This document shows, piece after piece, positions 1 through 11,209 of a stretch of 64,000 nucleotides of DNA. The translations under genes and the position numbers were made by a program. The stretch lies in NCBI GenBank assembly GCA_964030475.1, contig CAXIPT010000001.1:253533-317532 (forward strand), read 5' to 3'. The notes below the pieces were generated by a model, which ran no database searches, had not been told where the DNA came from, and worked only from the letters and a program-made list of their open reading frames with translations. The stretch is from Tethya wilhelma (taxonomy: Eukaryota; Porifera; Demospongiae; Tethyida; Tethyidae). Position 1 is the first letter of the stretch. Every line of letters starts with the position of its first letter.

Positions 1-266
1 ATATGGCATCAAAATATATCATTTGAAAGATCTCTTTGTGCTGATCACAATGGTATCAATCCCAGCTCAATACAACTTTCCTATGCTGAGATATTCTAGA
101 TAATGTGTTGAGAACCTATATACCATCATACAGTGATGAGAAACCAAGAACCTAAAACCACCATATTATGTGATGAGAAACCAATGGATTATAGCCTTTG
201 GTCAAGACTGTGACAGTATATTGGTGGAGAGAAAGCAGGAGGCATTTATGTCATGAATAAACTTAC

Positions 267-621
267 ATCATCAGGATCACACGCTGGACAGTAGAACACT
301 GTTTCTATTCCCATCTTCCTCCAACAATTCAACAACATCCTTCTTGTCAAACTGTAAGAGCAAACAATTGAAAGAACATAATTATATTTGTGGTAGTTTG
401 TAGTTGAAATGGTAATTTTGAATATAATTCAATACAGTAACTGCATGTATGCATGCCAATACATGCAGTATTAACTACATAATACATGCACACAACTCAG
501 TGATAACTTACATGACCCTGAGCCGCCATACCACTTGTTGAGGTGAAGACAATCGGACAGTTACCCATTGCTGAGGCGAAGACGGTGAACAAGTCCTGAG
601 ATGGGTTGCATACCACAATAG
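267..621 (-). CDS. two putative coding exons of an unidentified gene
   Basis: Two short minus-strand segments look like internal exons. The first (621-512) has a good acceptor and ends at a GTAAGT donor; read in one frame it gives 36 clean residues ending MAAQGH. The second (351-267) has a TTACAG acceptor and a GTAAGT donor. Continuing the first frame gives FDKKDVVELLEEDG... and reaches a TGA inside the exon; an alternative frame is open through both exons. I do not recognise the protein. No start or further exons could be assigned between here and the window edge. Splice-site quality is the main support. Confidence 0.3.
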
Positions 622-816
622 CTGAACAGAGAAATGTCAGTTGTGAGCAGAAGACCAGCAAATGCTACTCTTACATTATGTTGTGCATCACGTTATTACG
701 GTTGTTAGCTGTTGTTTGTGCATAACCCTTTTCCTTGGTATCCATTGTTTTGTACGTCTTTTATACTTGAATACATGCACTGTGTTAATTCAGAAATTTA
801 TATTATGCACTCATAG

Positions 817-1110
817 GTGTGAGCAATCAACAACATGAGCGCGCTCTAGAGGCCATTGGTGAGAGTCCTCGGACAACACAGGTCACGGAGGACCTAGTAA
901 GTGCCAGGCAATAATTATTTGCTGCACCCAAACCTGTCAATAGCTGGTAGCACTGTGCACACACACTTGAATTACGTAATAAGGCCACAGCAGCTGGAAA
1001 CACATGCACACCTAATAGACAAGTCTAGTTCAATCAAGAAGATTCCACAGCTAGGCCTGGAGGGCTATACAACATTGGACAGATGGTTATCAAGTTTGAA
1101 AGCCCTTTGA
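817..1110 (+). CDS. two putative 3'-terminal exons of an unidentified gene
   Basis: Exon 817-896 has a CATAG acceptor and a CTA|GTAAGT donor and encodes a charged segment (SNQQHERALEAIGESP and onward). A second segment, about 1024-1110, stays in phase if the AAG acceptor at 1021-1023 is used. It encodes SSSIKKIPQLGLEGYTTLDR followed by about 8 residues and a TGA at 1108-1110. Together they look like the end of a plus-strand gene whose 5' part is not seen. The product is unknown. The proximity of the opposite-strand exons at 267-621 may mean a junction of unrelated sequence. Confidence 0.3.
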
Positions 1111-1722
1111 CATCTGACAATTGTTATCTGTACTTGCCTCGATCCACACAAGATGAAATACAATCATGCTGACCACTGTAATAAATAATTATTGTGAGTC
1201 AAAGATGCTAATAAATCTTGTTGTTGTAGTACCTTTTATATTGGGGCGAGCTTGGTGTGAAATAAAAGTATAATAATTATTTACAGACTTTTAAAAAGTG
1301 TGCTACTCACTATTATTGCTATGCCCTAAATCCTCATAGCAACACTGCTCTATTTCAATGCCAAGTGATCCTAGTTGCAATTGACAGAAAGTTTTTACAC
1401 TGCATGCATGCAGAAGAAGAGTAGAAACTGGCGTCCACTCTCTGTGCTATGCAAGTTACATGCAGCTTTAAAACCCAAAGCCTGAAAAGACTGATTAGTT
1501 ACAGAAATGAACAGATATTATTAGTCAATTTCGATTGTTTTGTACAGTGTCCAAATAATAGTAAGTTGCTGTACTATTTGTAGAGAAGATATAAAAATTG
1601 TTTCAATAAGCAGTTTGAATTGGGCTGTAAACATTGCAGAGTTAAAACACAACAACTGAAGTAAACAACAAGCACATTAATATACAGATCTGAGCAGCAT
1701 ATGTGCACATGTAGCCTAGTCA

Positions 1723-1778
<56 letters not shown>

Positions 1779-1788
1779 AATTATGATC
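1111..1788. repeat. AT-rich spacer ending in a (GA)n microsatellite
   Basis: No coding exon is seen between about 1111 and 1720. A (GA)n tract occupies roughly 1722-1776, just downstream of the stop codon of the minus-strand TMEM9-like gene. Confidence 0.6.
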
Positions 1789-2522
1789 TCATGTCCTGTC
1801 GTGTCTTTGAACAACCACTGATCCTGGAGATAAGCTCCGCCTACTGTCACTCCTACCTCGGGTGTAGGGGGAGGGGGGCTGGGCACATGACACATCATCA
1901 CTATCATAACATGCAACTGGGGGACACAGTCTATTTATAGTAACATACATTATGTAATGGAGAGTAGGAAGGTCCCCTTGAATTGGCTGCTAGTTGTTGT
2001 CTCCTAGCAACAAAGGGGTAGATACACACCACCAGCCCACAGGGGGGCATCACACAGAACACTATCACCATTATACTGTACACAATCACCTGGACAGAGG
2101 AGGAGGCAAAGGGCAGTAACAATAGAAGAGGTCGAACACAGTACATGTCTGTCAATTTGTCACTTTAGGGATCTGCTGAGAATGGTGAGAGCACTCTACC
2201 ATTTGTTCATAGAGCTAAGTAAACCACTTAGCTTTATTGAATTAATTATGAGCATGGTTGCTACAAACCTCAAATTTCATTGGGTATCTAAACTTGCACT
2301 CAGGATTCTATATGGCAGCCTTCAGGTTTAATGGTAAAACACATAGAAACCTCTAAATGGTGTCTGAAGAAGCCTAGCTTAGATTGATATCCATACATCA
2401 TTGGTTTACTCACGGCCATTAGGGCTGTGTTCCTGGACTCATAGTTGCACTCACACCTCAGACAGAGCAGCTCTACCTCTAGGCTCTGCTCCTCAATGGG
2501 AACAATGTTCTCACACACACTG

Positions 2523-2563
<41 letters not shown>

Positions 2564-3379
2564 CACACACATTATAGATATATGACCCTTAAGTGGGGGG
2601 CACTCGATGCATGATTTGCTCAGAAACTTTGGCAGGAAACTTTCACATTAACACACAATTCAGGTCTAAGCCCCTTACACTGTCTATGGTATGACACACA
2701 CCAACCCACTAGAGCTAGTCAGTTAAGAGCATGTGTACACTTACCACTCACCACCATCATCCACCTGACGGACAAAGATGGTGGAGTTGTACTTGGTAGT
2801 TGTGTTGAGGTTGTGAGGGCACACACAGATACACCTGCTGTCAGCAATGAGATCACCCAAGGAGTTGTCATGCATGTTGGCTAGGAGGTTAGGACTGATG
2901 ATCTGTGAGGGAGGGTATCACCATTATACTGTACACAATCACCTGGACAGAGGAGGAGGCAAAGGGCAGTAACAATAGAAGAGGTCGAACACAGTACATG
3001 TCTGTCAATTTGTCACTTTAGGGATCTGCTGAGAATGGTGAGAGCACTCTACCATTTGTTCATAGAGCTAAGTAAACCACTTAGCTTTATTGAATTAATT
3101 ATGAGCATGGTTGCTACAAACCTCAAATTTCATTGGGTATCTAAACTTGCACTCAGGATTCTATATGGCAGCCTTCAGGTTTAATGGTAAAACACATAGA
3201 AACCTCTAAATGGTGTCTGAAGAAGCCTAGCTTAGATTGATATCCATACATCATTGGTTTACTCACGGCCATTAGGGCTGTGTTCCTGGACTCATAGTTG
3301 CACTCACACCTCAGACAGAGCAGCTCTACCTCTAGGCTCTGCTCCTCAATGGGAACAATGTTCTCACACACACTGAGAG

Positions 3380-3414
<35 letters not shown>

Positions 3415-3789
3415 CACACACATTATAGATATATGACCCTTAAGTGGGGGGCACTCGATGCATGATTTGCTCAGAAACTTTGGCAGGAAACTTTCACATT
3501 AACACACAATTCAGGTCTAAGCCCCTTACACTGTCTATGGTATGACACACACCAACCCACTAGAGCTAGTCAGTTAAGAGCATGTGTACACTTACCACTC
3601 ACCACCATCATCCACCTGACGGACAAAGATGGTGGAGTTGTACTTGGTAGTAGTGTTGAGGTTGTGAGGGCACACACAGATACACCTGCTGTCAGCAATG
3701 AGATCACCCAGGGAGTTGTCATGCATGTTGGCTAGGAGGTTAGGACTGATGATCTGTGAGGGAGGGAGGGAGAGGGAGAGAGGGAGAGG

Positions 3790-3823
<34 letters not shown>

Positions 3824-3987
3824 GAGAGAGAGAGATCAAAGGAGTGTGCGTTAATTAGATAATGTAAACAACTACTTGCCTCCATCAACACGAGTAGAAT
3901 GAGAGAGAGGACAACAAAGATAAGGAAGATCCATCCTATGGCGTCCTTGAAGCAATTACGAATATAACTTGGAGTATACTTGGCCAT
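1789..3987 (-). CDS. TMEM9-family transmembrane protein
   Basis: TMEM9 proteins are small endosome/lysosome membrane proteins; vertebrate members influence endolysosomal acidification. Five exons can be joined in phase: 3987-3880, 3753-3596, 3372-3267, 2089-1949 and 1878-1789, giving 200 aa against about 183 for human TMEM9. Exon 1 encodes an N-terminal hydrophobic segment. Exons 2-3 carry the family's cysteine signature, RCICVCP and then CVCENIVP and CLRCECNYESRNT. Exon 4 starts with the second membrane segment (VIVYSIMVIVFCVM) and exon 5 gives an Arg/Ser-rich cytosolic tail. The exon 1 donor is GC (GAG|GCAAGT), not GT. A second near-identical copy of exons 2 and 3 lies inside the gene (about 2900-2743 and 2519-2414), so the real transcript may contain them twice. 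The cysteine motifs make the family call firm; exon 5 is less certain. Confidence 0.75.
2063..3768. repeat. tandem duplication, unit about 853 bp
   Basis: The block 2063-2915 recurs almost base for base at 2916-3768, differing mainly in (GA)n length and a few substitutions. The unit carries TMEM9 exons 2 and 3 and the first part of exon 4. The inner junction (about 2915/2916) cuts exon 4, so the copy nearer exon 1 has a truncated exon 4 fused to the intron in front of exon 2'. Confidence 0.9.
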
Positions 3988-4244
3988 CTGTGATGATCAG
4001 AGAGCTGGCTAAGAGTGTCAGACCAAGTCCAGACGTCCGTCTACATAGGAAGGGTCATTTGCGCATGGAGGCGTGGCCAATGACGTAAAAATTAAAAATG
4101 GGCAGAGCTAGAGCTAGCTTGCAAAATTTAGTACAAACAAACAAAATTGACACAATGTACAAACCAACAAATTGATATTAAAAAAATTTTAAAAAAAAAC
4201 AAAAAAAAAACAACAAGAAAATTCATGATGCATCCATCACTCAT

Positions 4245-5510
4245 CTACAGGAGTGTCTGATATCATCTTCTTCCATCTTCAGCTCCTCAATGTAACCTCA
4301 TCATTAGTTAAGACACTCCTCCTCCTGAGGTCAGCCTCTGAGCTGGCTAGGCTGGGGGTGGGCTTGTGCCGCAGGAGGTAGACCAACATGTTGGCCACCT
4401 TCTCTTCGTTGCTGACCCCATCACCAAGCTCACAGAGGATGCCCCTCCAGGGTGATGTGGAACCAGGCCTTCATGAAATCACCAATCACTTCTTCGATCT
4501 CTTTCAAACTAGCAGCCACTGAGAAGAACTCCTGACTCAACCTCTGTGTGGGGGTAGCTGGGGCAGTGGTGGCTAGAGCTTCATCTGAACACACAAGTAG
4601 AAATACACAGGAAGAGAATCACAACACACAAGAAGTGACTGAATCACAACACATTAAAATCGTGCCATCTACATGGTGAAGTCTCGTAATGTATTTATCA
4701 TAGTATTGAATCATGGATATTATAGTTCCGATCTATAATATCCATGATTGAATTAATGATGGCAATTAATTTTGATACCAGTACTGTTTTCACAATAGTC
4801 CATGTAGGTATTTTTGGGTATTCCTGCATGATGCAGGAATACCCAAAAATACCAAAATTAATTGCCATCATTAATTCAATACTATGATAAATACATTACG
4901 AGACTTCACCATGTAGATGGCACGATTTTAACAACTACATGATAATACTATAATGATTAGCAGGCTGCACAGTCAGTATAATATTATATCATAAGAAAGG
5001 GTGTTTTACAGTATGGTATCGGAAGAGATGGGGACACGGAGGGGTTTTGGAGTGAAAACTAGCTATATTCTAATGGGTCTGGGTTGCTCCCCGCAATATG
5101 GGCATGCATTAACCTAGACTCATGGAGCCTTCCTATTTTCGATTCCCACTGCAGCCTTCCTGGTTCTTACCCTGCTGCTTGGGGTAACTTTGTAACTATA
5201 ATAAAATGCTCACACACTAGCTATGAAATTTACAAGTATTGTGTTCTCACCAGCTGGCTAGCTATAGGTATGATGCATTCCAAAATTGTTGAATCACAAA
5301 AGTGGCTATGTTACTCTCTGAGTGAGGGTCATGAGGTAGTCAGGGTCTGTGCTGCTGCAGTTGGCTCCCAGAGTGAGGGTCACCTCCTTCTCTCTGTAGG
5401 GAAGGTTGGAGAAGAAGAGAGAGGTGTACTGAAAGATCTCCAGGGGCTGGATGAGGTAGAACAGAGACTCACTCCAAAACCACACAGAGGCAAATAGGAT
5501 GCCGTAAGCA
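4245..5510 (-). pseudogene. decayed copy of the neighbouring multi-pass membrane protein gene
   Basis: Segments of the gene at 6014-9019 recur in the same order and strand. Positions 4255-4590 match the 3' end of its last exon fused directly to the start of that exon, with the roughly 900 bp of membrane-spanning coding sequence between them deleted. Positions 5306-5500 match the end of its first exon (FQYTSLFFSNLPYREKEVTL, then the rest of the ectodomain end). The deletion removes nearly all transmembrane segments, and a TTAA-flanked MITE sits in the remnant intron at 4658-4927. It cannot encode the full product. Confidence 0.8.
4654..4931. mobile_element. 270-bp MITE with TTAA target-site duplication
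   Basis: TTAA at 4654-4657 and 4928-4931 flank an element whose ends are inverted repeats of at least 50 bp (left AATCGTGCCATCTACATGG, right its complement). The centre is also palindromic (GGTATTTTTGGGTATTCC and its complement around 4808-4855), so most of the element can fold into one hairpin. TTAA duplication is typical of piggyBac-type transposition. Confidence 0.8.
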
Positions 5511-6013
5511 ACAGTATGCAGCACAGTGCAGCTTCATATTTCATTCTTACAGCAATGGTCTAAATTCCTCTGCTTTTCATTATTCATCTGCTGGAGAAAG
5601 ACAAACAAACAAAAAAAAGAAAAACCACCGCCCACGCAAATTTCTTTCACCTTATTAAAAGAACTTGAATGTAATAATAATATCATTATTGTCTATTAAC
5701 TAGTCCCATTCCTCACTAACTTCTATTGTTATAGTTACAGCTGACTATTGCATGGGCCTTCCAGCCTCAAGTTGTCATTAAAATAATTAACAATAATGTT
5801 TACGTCTTTCCACACATCGCCATATCATGTCAATGGGAGCTTGCGGTGCCAGGCTGTCGACATGTACATTGTTAAATTATGCTAAAAAATACATGATTTT
5901 AATCAGTGAAAAATAATAATACAAAAAATAATTTTTATCAATACTTGCATGATTGTATGTCCATGTAGCCTCGTTCCCAGGCTCTCTCCCTATAAACATG
6001 AGCCTAGACACTG

Positions 6014-9000
6014 TCACACGGGAGTGTCTTTGATGATGTCACCTTCTTCCATCTCCAGCTCCCCATTAACCTCATCATTAGTTAAGACACTCCTCCTCCT
6101 GAGGTCAGCCTCTGAGCTGGCTGGGCTGGGGGTGGGCTTGTGCCGCAGGAGGTAGACCAACATGTTGGCCACCTTCTCCTCGTTGCTGAACTGGTACCAC
6201 TTGGGGTAGTGGTTGGGGATACGCAGCTCCTTGGCCATCTTCTCAATGGCCTTGGTGAAGGAGAAGGGGGAGGGGCGGAGGACAATGTTGTACGAGAGCA
6301 GGAGGACTATCAGGATCCCCGTGCCCTGGTAGAGTCCGTAGAGACGAGCAGGGGCATCCTCCGTGAGCTTGGTGATGGGGAGGGTGGCAAAGAGGATGAT
6401 GATGACAGCCTCGTAGAGGACCAGGACGGGCCCTATCAGCAGTAGGCCGTAGACCACCATCTGAGTGTTGAATGGAACACGTAAGATCTTCCTACGGATC
6501 TTTGGCTGTTTGGCTCTAGTCCTTGGAGTGAGAGGGGGTTCTTCGAGATTGGTAGCGCTCAGAATGTCCACCACCAGTTTCTCCTTCTCCTGAGGGCTGC
6601 TGCGATGGTTGACGTGCAGCACAACACGGTTGTAGAACTGCTTGAAGACAAAGAAGTGAAGGAAGAAGGACGCACCATGAGCTATAAGGATGGAGCCAGC
6701 GTGAAAGGGGTCAGATATGAAGGCCAGGACAATATAGTAGAAATGGTTGGCTATACAGAGGACTGGAGCCACCATGATGGTGGACAGGAGCCGCTTGATG
6801 CGACCAGACTTCTTGATCAGCTGCTCGGAGTCAGGGTTGTTCCAGTTCTTCCAGAAGAAGCAGCAGTTGCAGTGACAGCTCCTGGCTAGGACGTAGACCA
6901 CCCAGAGGAAGGCCCCAGCGTCCACCAGCATCCCTGTCAGGGTGGTGAGGTAGAAGGTGGGGTGAGTGTCATAAGAGAGGAGGTCATTGGTGATGGTGGT
7001 GCCAAAGGCTATCCAGTCGATGATGAAGACATAGGTGGTGAACATGACCGAGATTTGAATGAGAGCAGCAATGGTGCCGTGAGTGTGCTCATCCTCCAGC
7101 TTCTGCCAGGTCTGGTCTCCTAGCAACAGGTGGACGGGGTCACAGAGGTAGAGGACCAGCCAGGTGGTGAGGGGGAACAGGGCCAGGGTGATGTGGAACC
7201 AGGCCTTCATGAAATCACCAATCACTTCATCTTGTTCGATCTCTTTCAAACTAGCAGCCACTGAGAAGAACTCCTGACTCAACCTCTGTGTGGGGGCAGC
7301 TGGGGCAGTGGTGGCTGACTGGGAGTAGAGCTTCATCTGAACACATGTACAGGGAGAGGTACACAGGAAGTGAATCACAACAGACACAGGAAGTGAATCA
7401 CAACACAGACACACACAGGATGCACAGACAATTAAGGAAGAGTTGTAATCAAAGGTGCTGGCTACATACAAAATTTAATCAATTTTTTTTCATGCCAATG
7501 TTGTGATAACTTGGGGGCTGCCATCATTATAGCACAGTGCAATATACAGATATTGAGACCTCACTAGAAATTTTACAAGGTAAACTTCCAACAGCTCTAT
7601 ATCTACAAAGACTGAGGATGGTCTCAAGTTTCATTCCCAGCCTTTGAGGGAACAGCCTCCCACCACCAACAACCACACACCACTGGAATCTGACAGTCTA
7701 GTACACAATGACCATAACACTAGAAGATGATGGTAGTGTTACGACTACTAGGTCTATAGCCAGGGTAGATGACTCATTGCAGAGAGGCTAGTGAATTCAC
7801 AGAGCAGCTTTGTACGGTGAACATGAAGGTTCAAACTGATTTTGCTAAGTGATTTTTGACATAAGCCCCTCTTCTATCTAACTGATTTTTGATCTAACCT
7901 ATTTTCAACCCGTCTAAGAGATTTTTATCTATGAGATTTTCATCTCAGTGATTTTGTATCAAAGCCGTTCATCAAAGACCCTAGCCCTAGTCCTAGCCTC
8001 TATTCCCTAGCCCCTAACCTCTAGCCCCTAGCCCTAGCCCTAGCCCTAGCCCTAGCCGTAGCCGTAGCCCTAGCCTCTAGCTCCTAGCTATAGCCTCTAT
8101 TCCCTAGCCCCTAACCCCTAGCTCCTAGCCCTAGCCCTAGCCCTAGCATTAGCCTTAGACTTGGAAGAAAATCACTTAGGTGAAAATGGCTTAGACAGAA
8201 CGGCTTAGACAAAATGGCTTAGATGAAAATTGCTTAGATGACTTTGGAAATCCCTTAGAAGGGGTTAAAAATAGCTTAGATCAAAAATCGGTTACCAAAA
8301 TCAGTTTGAACCTTCAGGGCCACCGTAGCTTTGAAAAAGTTGTTGTTTCTACTTTGTAGTCTCTGTAAGCAATGTGTCTGATCATTGAAGATTAACAAAG
8401 ATTAAAGCTAAACACTTCCCAAGAAAAACTTTCAAAATTGATGAGATACTATGCACCCACCCATACTACTTAGCAACGGACTCAGTGACTGAGGCACTGC
8501 ATGAACACCCCACTTAGATACTTTGACGACTCATTCACAAACTGATGACAGTCATGACACACAACAATACTGACTATCTTTACATCGACCTACTCTCTGT
8601 GTGAGGGTCATGAGGTAGTCAGGGTCTGTGCTGCTGCAGTTGGCTCCCAGAGTGAGGGTCACCTCCCTCTCTCTGTAGGGAAGGTTGGAGAAGAAGAGAG
8701 AGGTGTACTGAAAGATCTCCAGGGGCTGGATGAGGTAGAACAGAGAATCACTCCAAAACCACACCTCGTCATCGACCTCTGAACCCTCAAAGACGTACGT
8801 TACCTTGATGACAACCGGGTTAGCATCGCGGGGAGGGTAGAATGCCTTGGTCAGGTTGTATCGGTTGGCAGTCCGAGAGAGGAGCTCCTTCTCCAGGGCA
8901 TAGTAGTCAGTGGTGCAGTTGGAGGGGGGGTCAGAGGGCAGCACCTCGGAGAGACCCTGAGGGAGGAGGAGGAGAAGAGAGAGGAACAGCTCTAGCGACC

Positions 9001-9019
9001 ATAGCTTGGGGGTCGTCAT
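6014..9019 (-). CDS. uncharacterised secreted-ectodomain, multi-pass membrane protein
   Basis: Two exons join in phase 0: 9019-8594 (donor AGA|GTAGGT) and 7336-6014, giving about 582 aa. I start at ATG 9019 because it is followed directly by a signal peptide (LWSLELFLSLLLLLPQGLSE); an in-frame ATG at 9094 would bury it. The ectodomain (about residues 26-142) has NCT near its start and GANCSS near its end, probably a disulfide pair. The second exon encodes a cytosolic/luminal linker and roughly seven hydrophobic spans, with a CHCNCC cysteine cluster in one loop and a Ser/Glu-rich tail. I recall similar uncharacterised proteins from sponges and cnidarians but know no function; a receptor-like role would be a guess. 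A TIR element lies in the intron (7824-8316) and a decayed copy lies downstream. Confidence 0.75.
7824..8316. mobile_element. TIR element with an internal CCCTAG hexamer array
   Basis: The ends are inverted repeats of about 20 bp (TGAAGGTTCAAACTGATTTTG and its complement). Inside, both arms carry degenerate GATTTTT/CTTAG-type repeats, and the centre (about 7980-8155) is an array of CCCTAG-like hexamers. It lies within the intron of the gene at 6014-9019. Confidence 0.7.
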
Positions 9020-9653
9020 GACAGGGAGGGGTAGTTGGGGCTGAAGGGGAGGCAGCAGGTGGCGTACAATAATTGCTGACATCATAAATATCACTCTATG
9101 TTTAGTCTGGGCTCAAATAATAAGGGAATGAAGTCTTTGAAGATTACACAATTGGAGTGAGTCTGGAGAGAACAGCCCTTGTTTGTCTGAGGTAGCTGAC
9201 ACAATGCCTAGCTAGCCCTGGCATCAACAGTGCCTGCTCTGCTCTCTCTCATCCAATGCACTGAGGACAGTGTTATTAATTAAAGCTCTTCAAAAACAAT
9301 AACTGGAAGCAGTAGCAGCTGTCTGTGTTTACAAAACTCAATCACTACAAACTGTGTCAGGTGTCAGAGCTATTAAACTAGTAAGACATGCATCGAAAAT
9401 ACTTACAAAAGTAAGCTGGTTTTGAGGGTATCTAGGATGAGGTTTATCTTGGCAGATCTACTGTGATGGACTTGTGTGAGCTGAACACACACACACAGAC
9501 CATAGATAAAAGATGCACAGACGGAGAGAAAAATTATTGTAGTTTAACAAATGAGCACTTGTAAGAACAACTTGTAACATACCTGCTTGTACGACAAGGC
9601 TCGAACACGGACACACTTTATACGTACGCACGCTCTGACATGGACTTGCCACA
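9020..9653. other. upstream region of the multi-pass membrane protein gene
   Basis: No supported gene here. This is the expected 5' UTR/promoter side of the minus-strand gene that starts at 9019; no motif could be singled out. Confidence 0.4.
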
Positions 9654-10917
9654 GGCGCTAGGCCATAGATATTAGAGACTACGTACCCGGGATTGGAAAC
9701 GCCCATATGCTCTAATGTAAATTTCACGAACCGCGCGTGTTGCACTTTTGGGCATTTTTTGGGCATTTTTGGGCAGCTGCCACAATTTGTAAATCTTTGA
9801 TGCCGTCCCAAGAAAGGAGTGAAATCCAGAACAGAAGCGGCGCTTTTGCTACAGCTAAGATTTTATTGAAACAGGTAAGAATATGCTTACTTGGTACTGA
9901 AATAATAAAGTGCAAGTACTAACTAGACTATGCATTCCAGGCTGATTTGTACTAAAGTAGCCGGGAATCTATGAACTATCATTCTTCCTGTACCTCTAAC
10001 TGCTAAAAAAAACCAACAATAGTAATAATTTTTATGGCATAAACTAGTGCTTTTGATGCTCTATGGAACGGGCTAATGTTGTGTGACATAAAACAAAGGG
10101 ATGTGATACAGTGTTGCCATTCAGTATGTAGGTATAGTATAGCTTTATGTAGGACTTTCTGTACCTCTCATTTCTATACTGTTCTTTGGCAGTAGCTTAT
10201 ATTGATTTTTTGTTTGCATTAGGCTATGCTGTATAACCTGGGCAGGGTTTTTATTTGTGAGAATCTTTAGTTTGCAGTTGAAAACTATGTCACTACATGT
10301 ACTTAGATCTCAAATGATTTATTCACCAAGCATCAAGATTGGGTAGATTAGTGTTTGAGGTCATGCAGTACTGTTAAACAGCAAGTACTTGAGCTTGTCT
10401 TTATTTTTTATTCCAAATTGGCAGGATGGGACACACACATCACCTATCTCTGGTGATAAGAAGTTTACGCCCGGCAAACCAAAGCTAAGCTGCAGTCTCT
10501 GATGCCACAGTCCAGGTATATCCTACAGAAACTCTGCCACTTCAAGTCTCCTAGTTCTTTGTCACTTTCAGTCTCTATTCTCTGATCTGTGATTGAATCT
10601 GTCATCATAACTGCTCTACAGTGCAGTGTTGAAGTTTATGATGTAATTCTTATTGTATATTCTTATGCATGAACAATAATGACATGTTATTGGAAACATT
10701 ATGACCGTAATAATGCTGCCAACTCAGCCACTAGCGCTATCCATCCTCAAGCAGGTGCAGTTTGCTTTTCCAGTCCAAAACTTCTGCAAGTCTCTGGAGA
10801 ATTATTTCAGTTATTCTATTTAACGCACAGCAAAGCGCAACACGCGTGGATTGTTAATTTCCCTGCGTTTCCAATCCCGGGTACGTAGTCTCTAATATCT
10901 ATGGCTAGGCTAGGCGC
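9654..10917. mobile_element. 1.26-kb element with long terminal inverted repeats
   Basis: The left end (about 9654-9702, GGCGCTAGGCCATAGATATT onward through a CCCGGGATTGGAAACGC block) is repeated inverted at 10865-10917. The complementarity extends inward in patches, including GCAACACGCG near 10840 against its complement near 9734. The interior has no convincing transposase; open frames at 9458-9922 overlap the repeat and look fortuitous. A non-autonomous DNA element is the best reading. Confidence 0.7.
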
Positions 10918-11209
10918 TTTTATATCTGGCTGCAATGGTTTGTAATCTGAACGACCCTTACCATGCGTAAGTACCAGGGAACCAATGTAACGTTATTACA
11001 TGTACAGTGTATGTAGAAAATGACAAAAAAAGTGAATAATATAATACAACAATAAATATATATACTTGGTGCTGAGGTGAATTCTAGAAAACAAAACTCG
11101 TCACTGCATGCGATGTGAAACAATAATATTGATGACAGTGTAGAGGAGAATAAATAAACCTTCTGAATATTAATTAATTAACCAAAGACATGAATCAACC
11201 CAGAGTCCA

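Noticed and set aside
5084..5524. Plus-strand 137-codon frame
   Set aside because: Its 3' part is the antisense of the decayed membrane-protein exon; not a separate gene.
7980..8155. CCCTAG array as an internal telomere tract
   Set aside because: The unit is not TTAGGG/CCCTAA, is degenerate, and lies inside a TIR-bounded element within an intron.
9458..9922. Open frames of 60-117 codons on both strands
   Set aside because: They overlap the inverted-repeat end of the element at 9654-10917 and show no domain or splice context.
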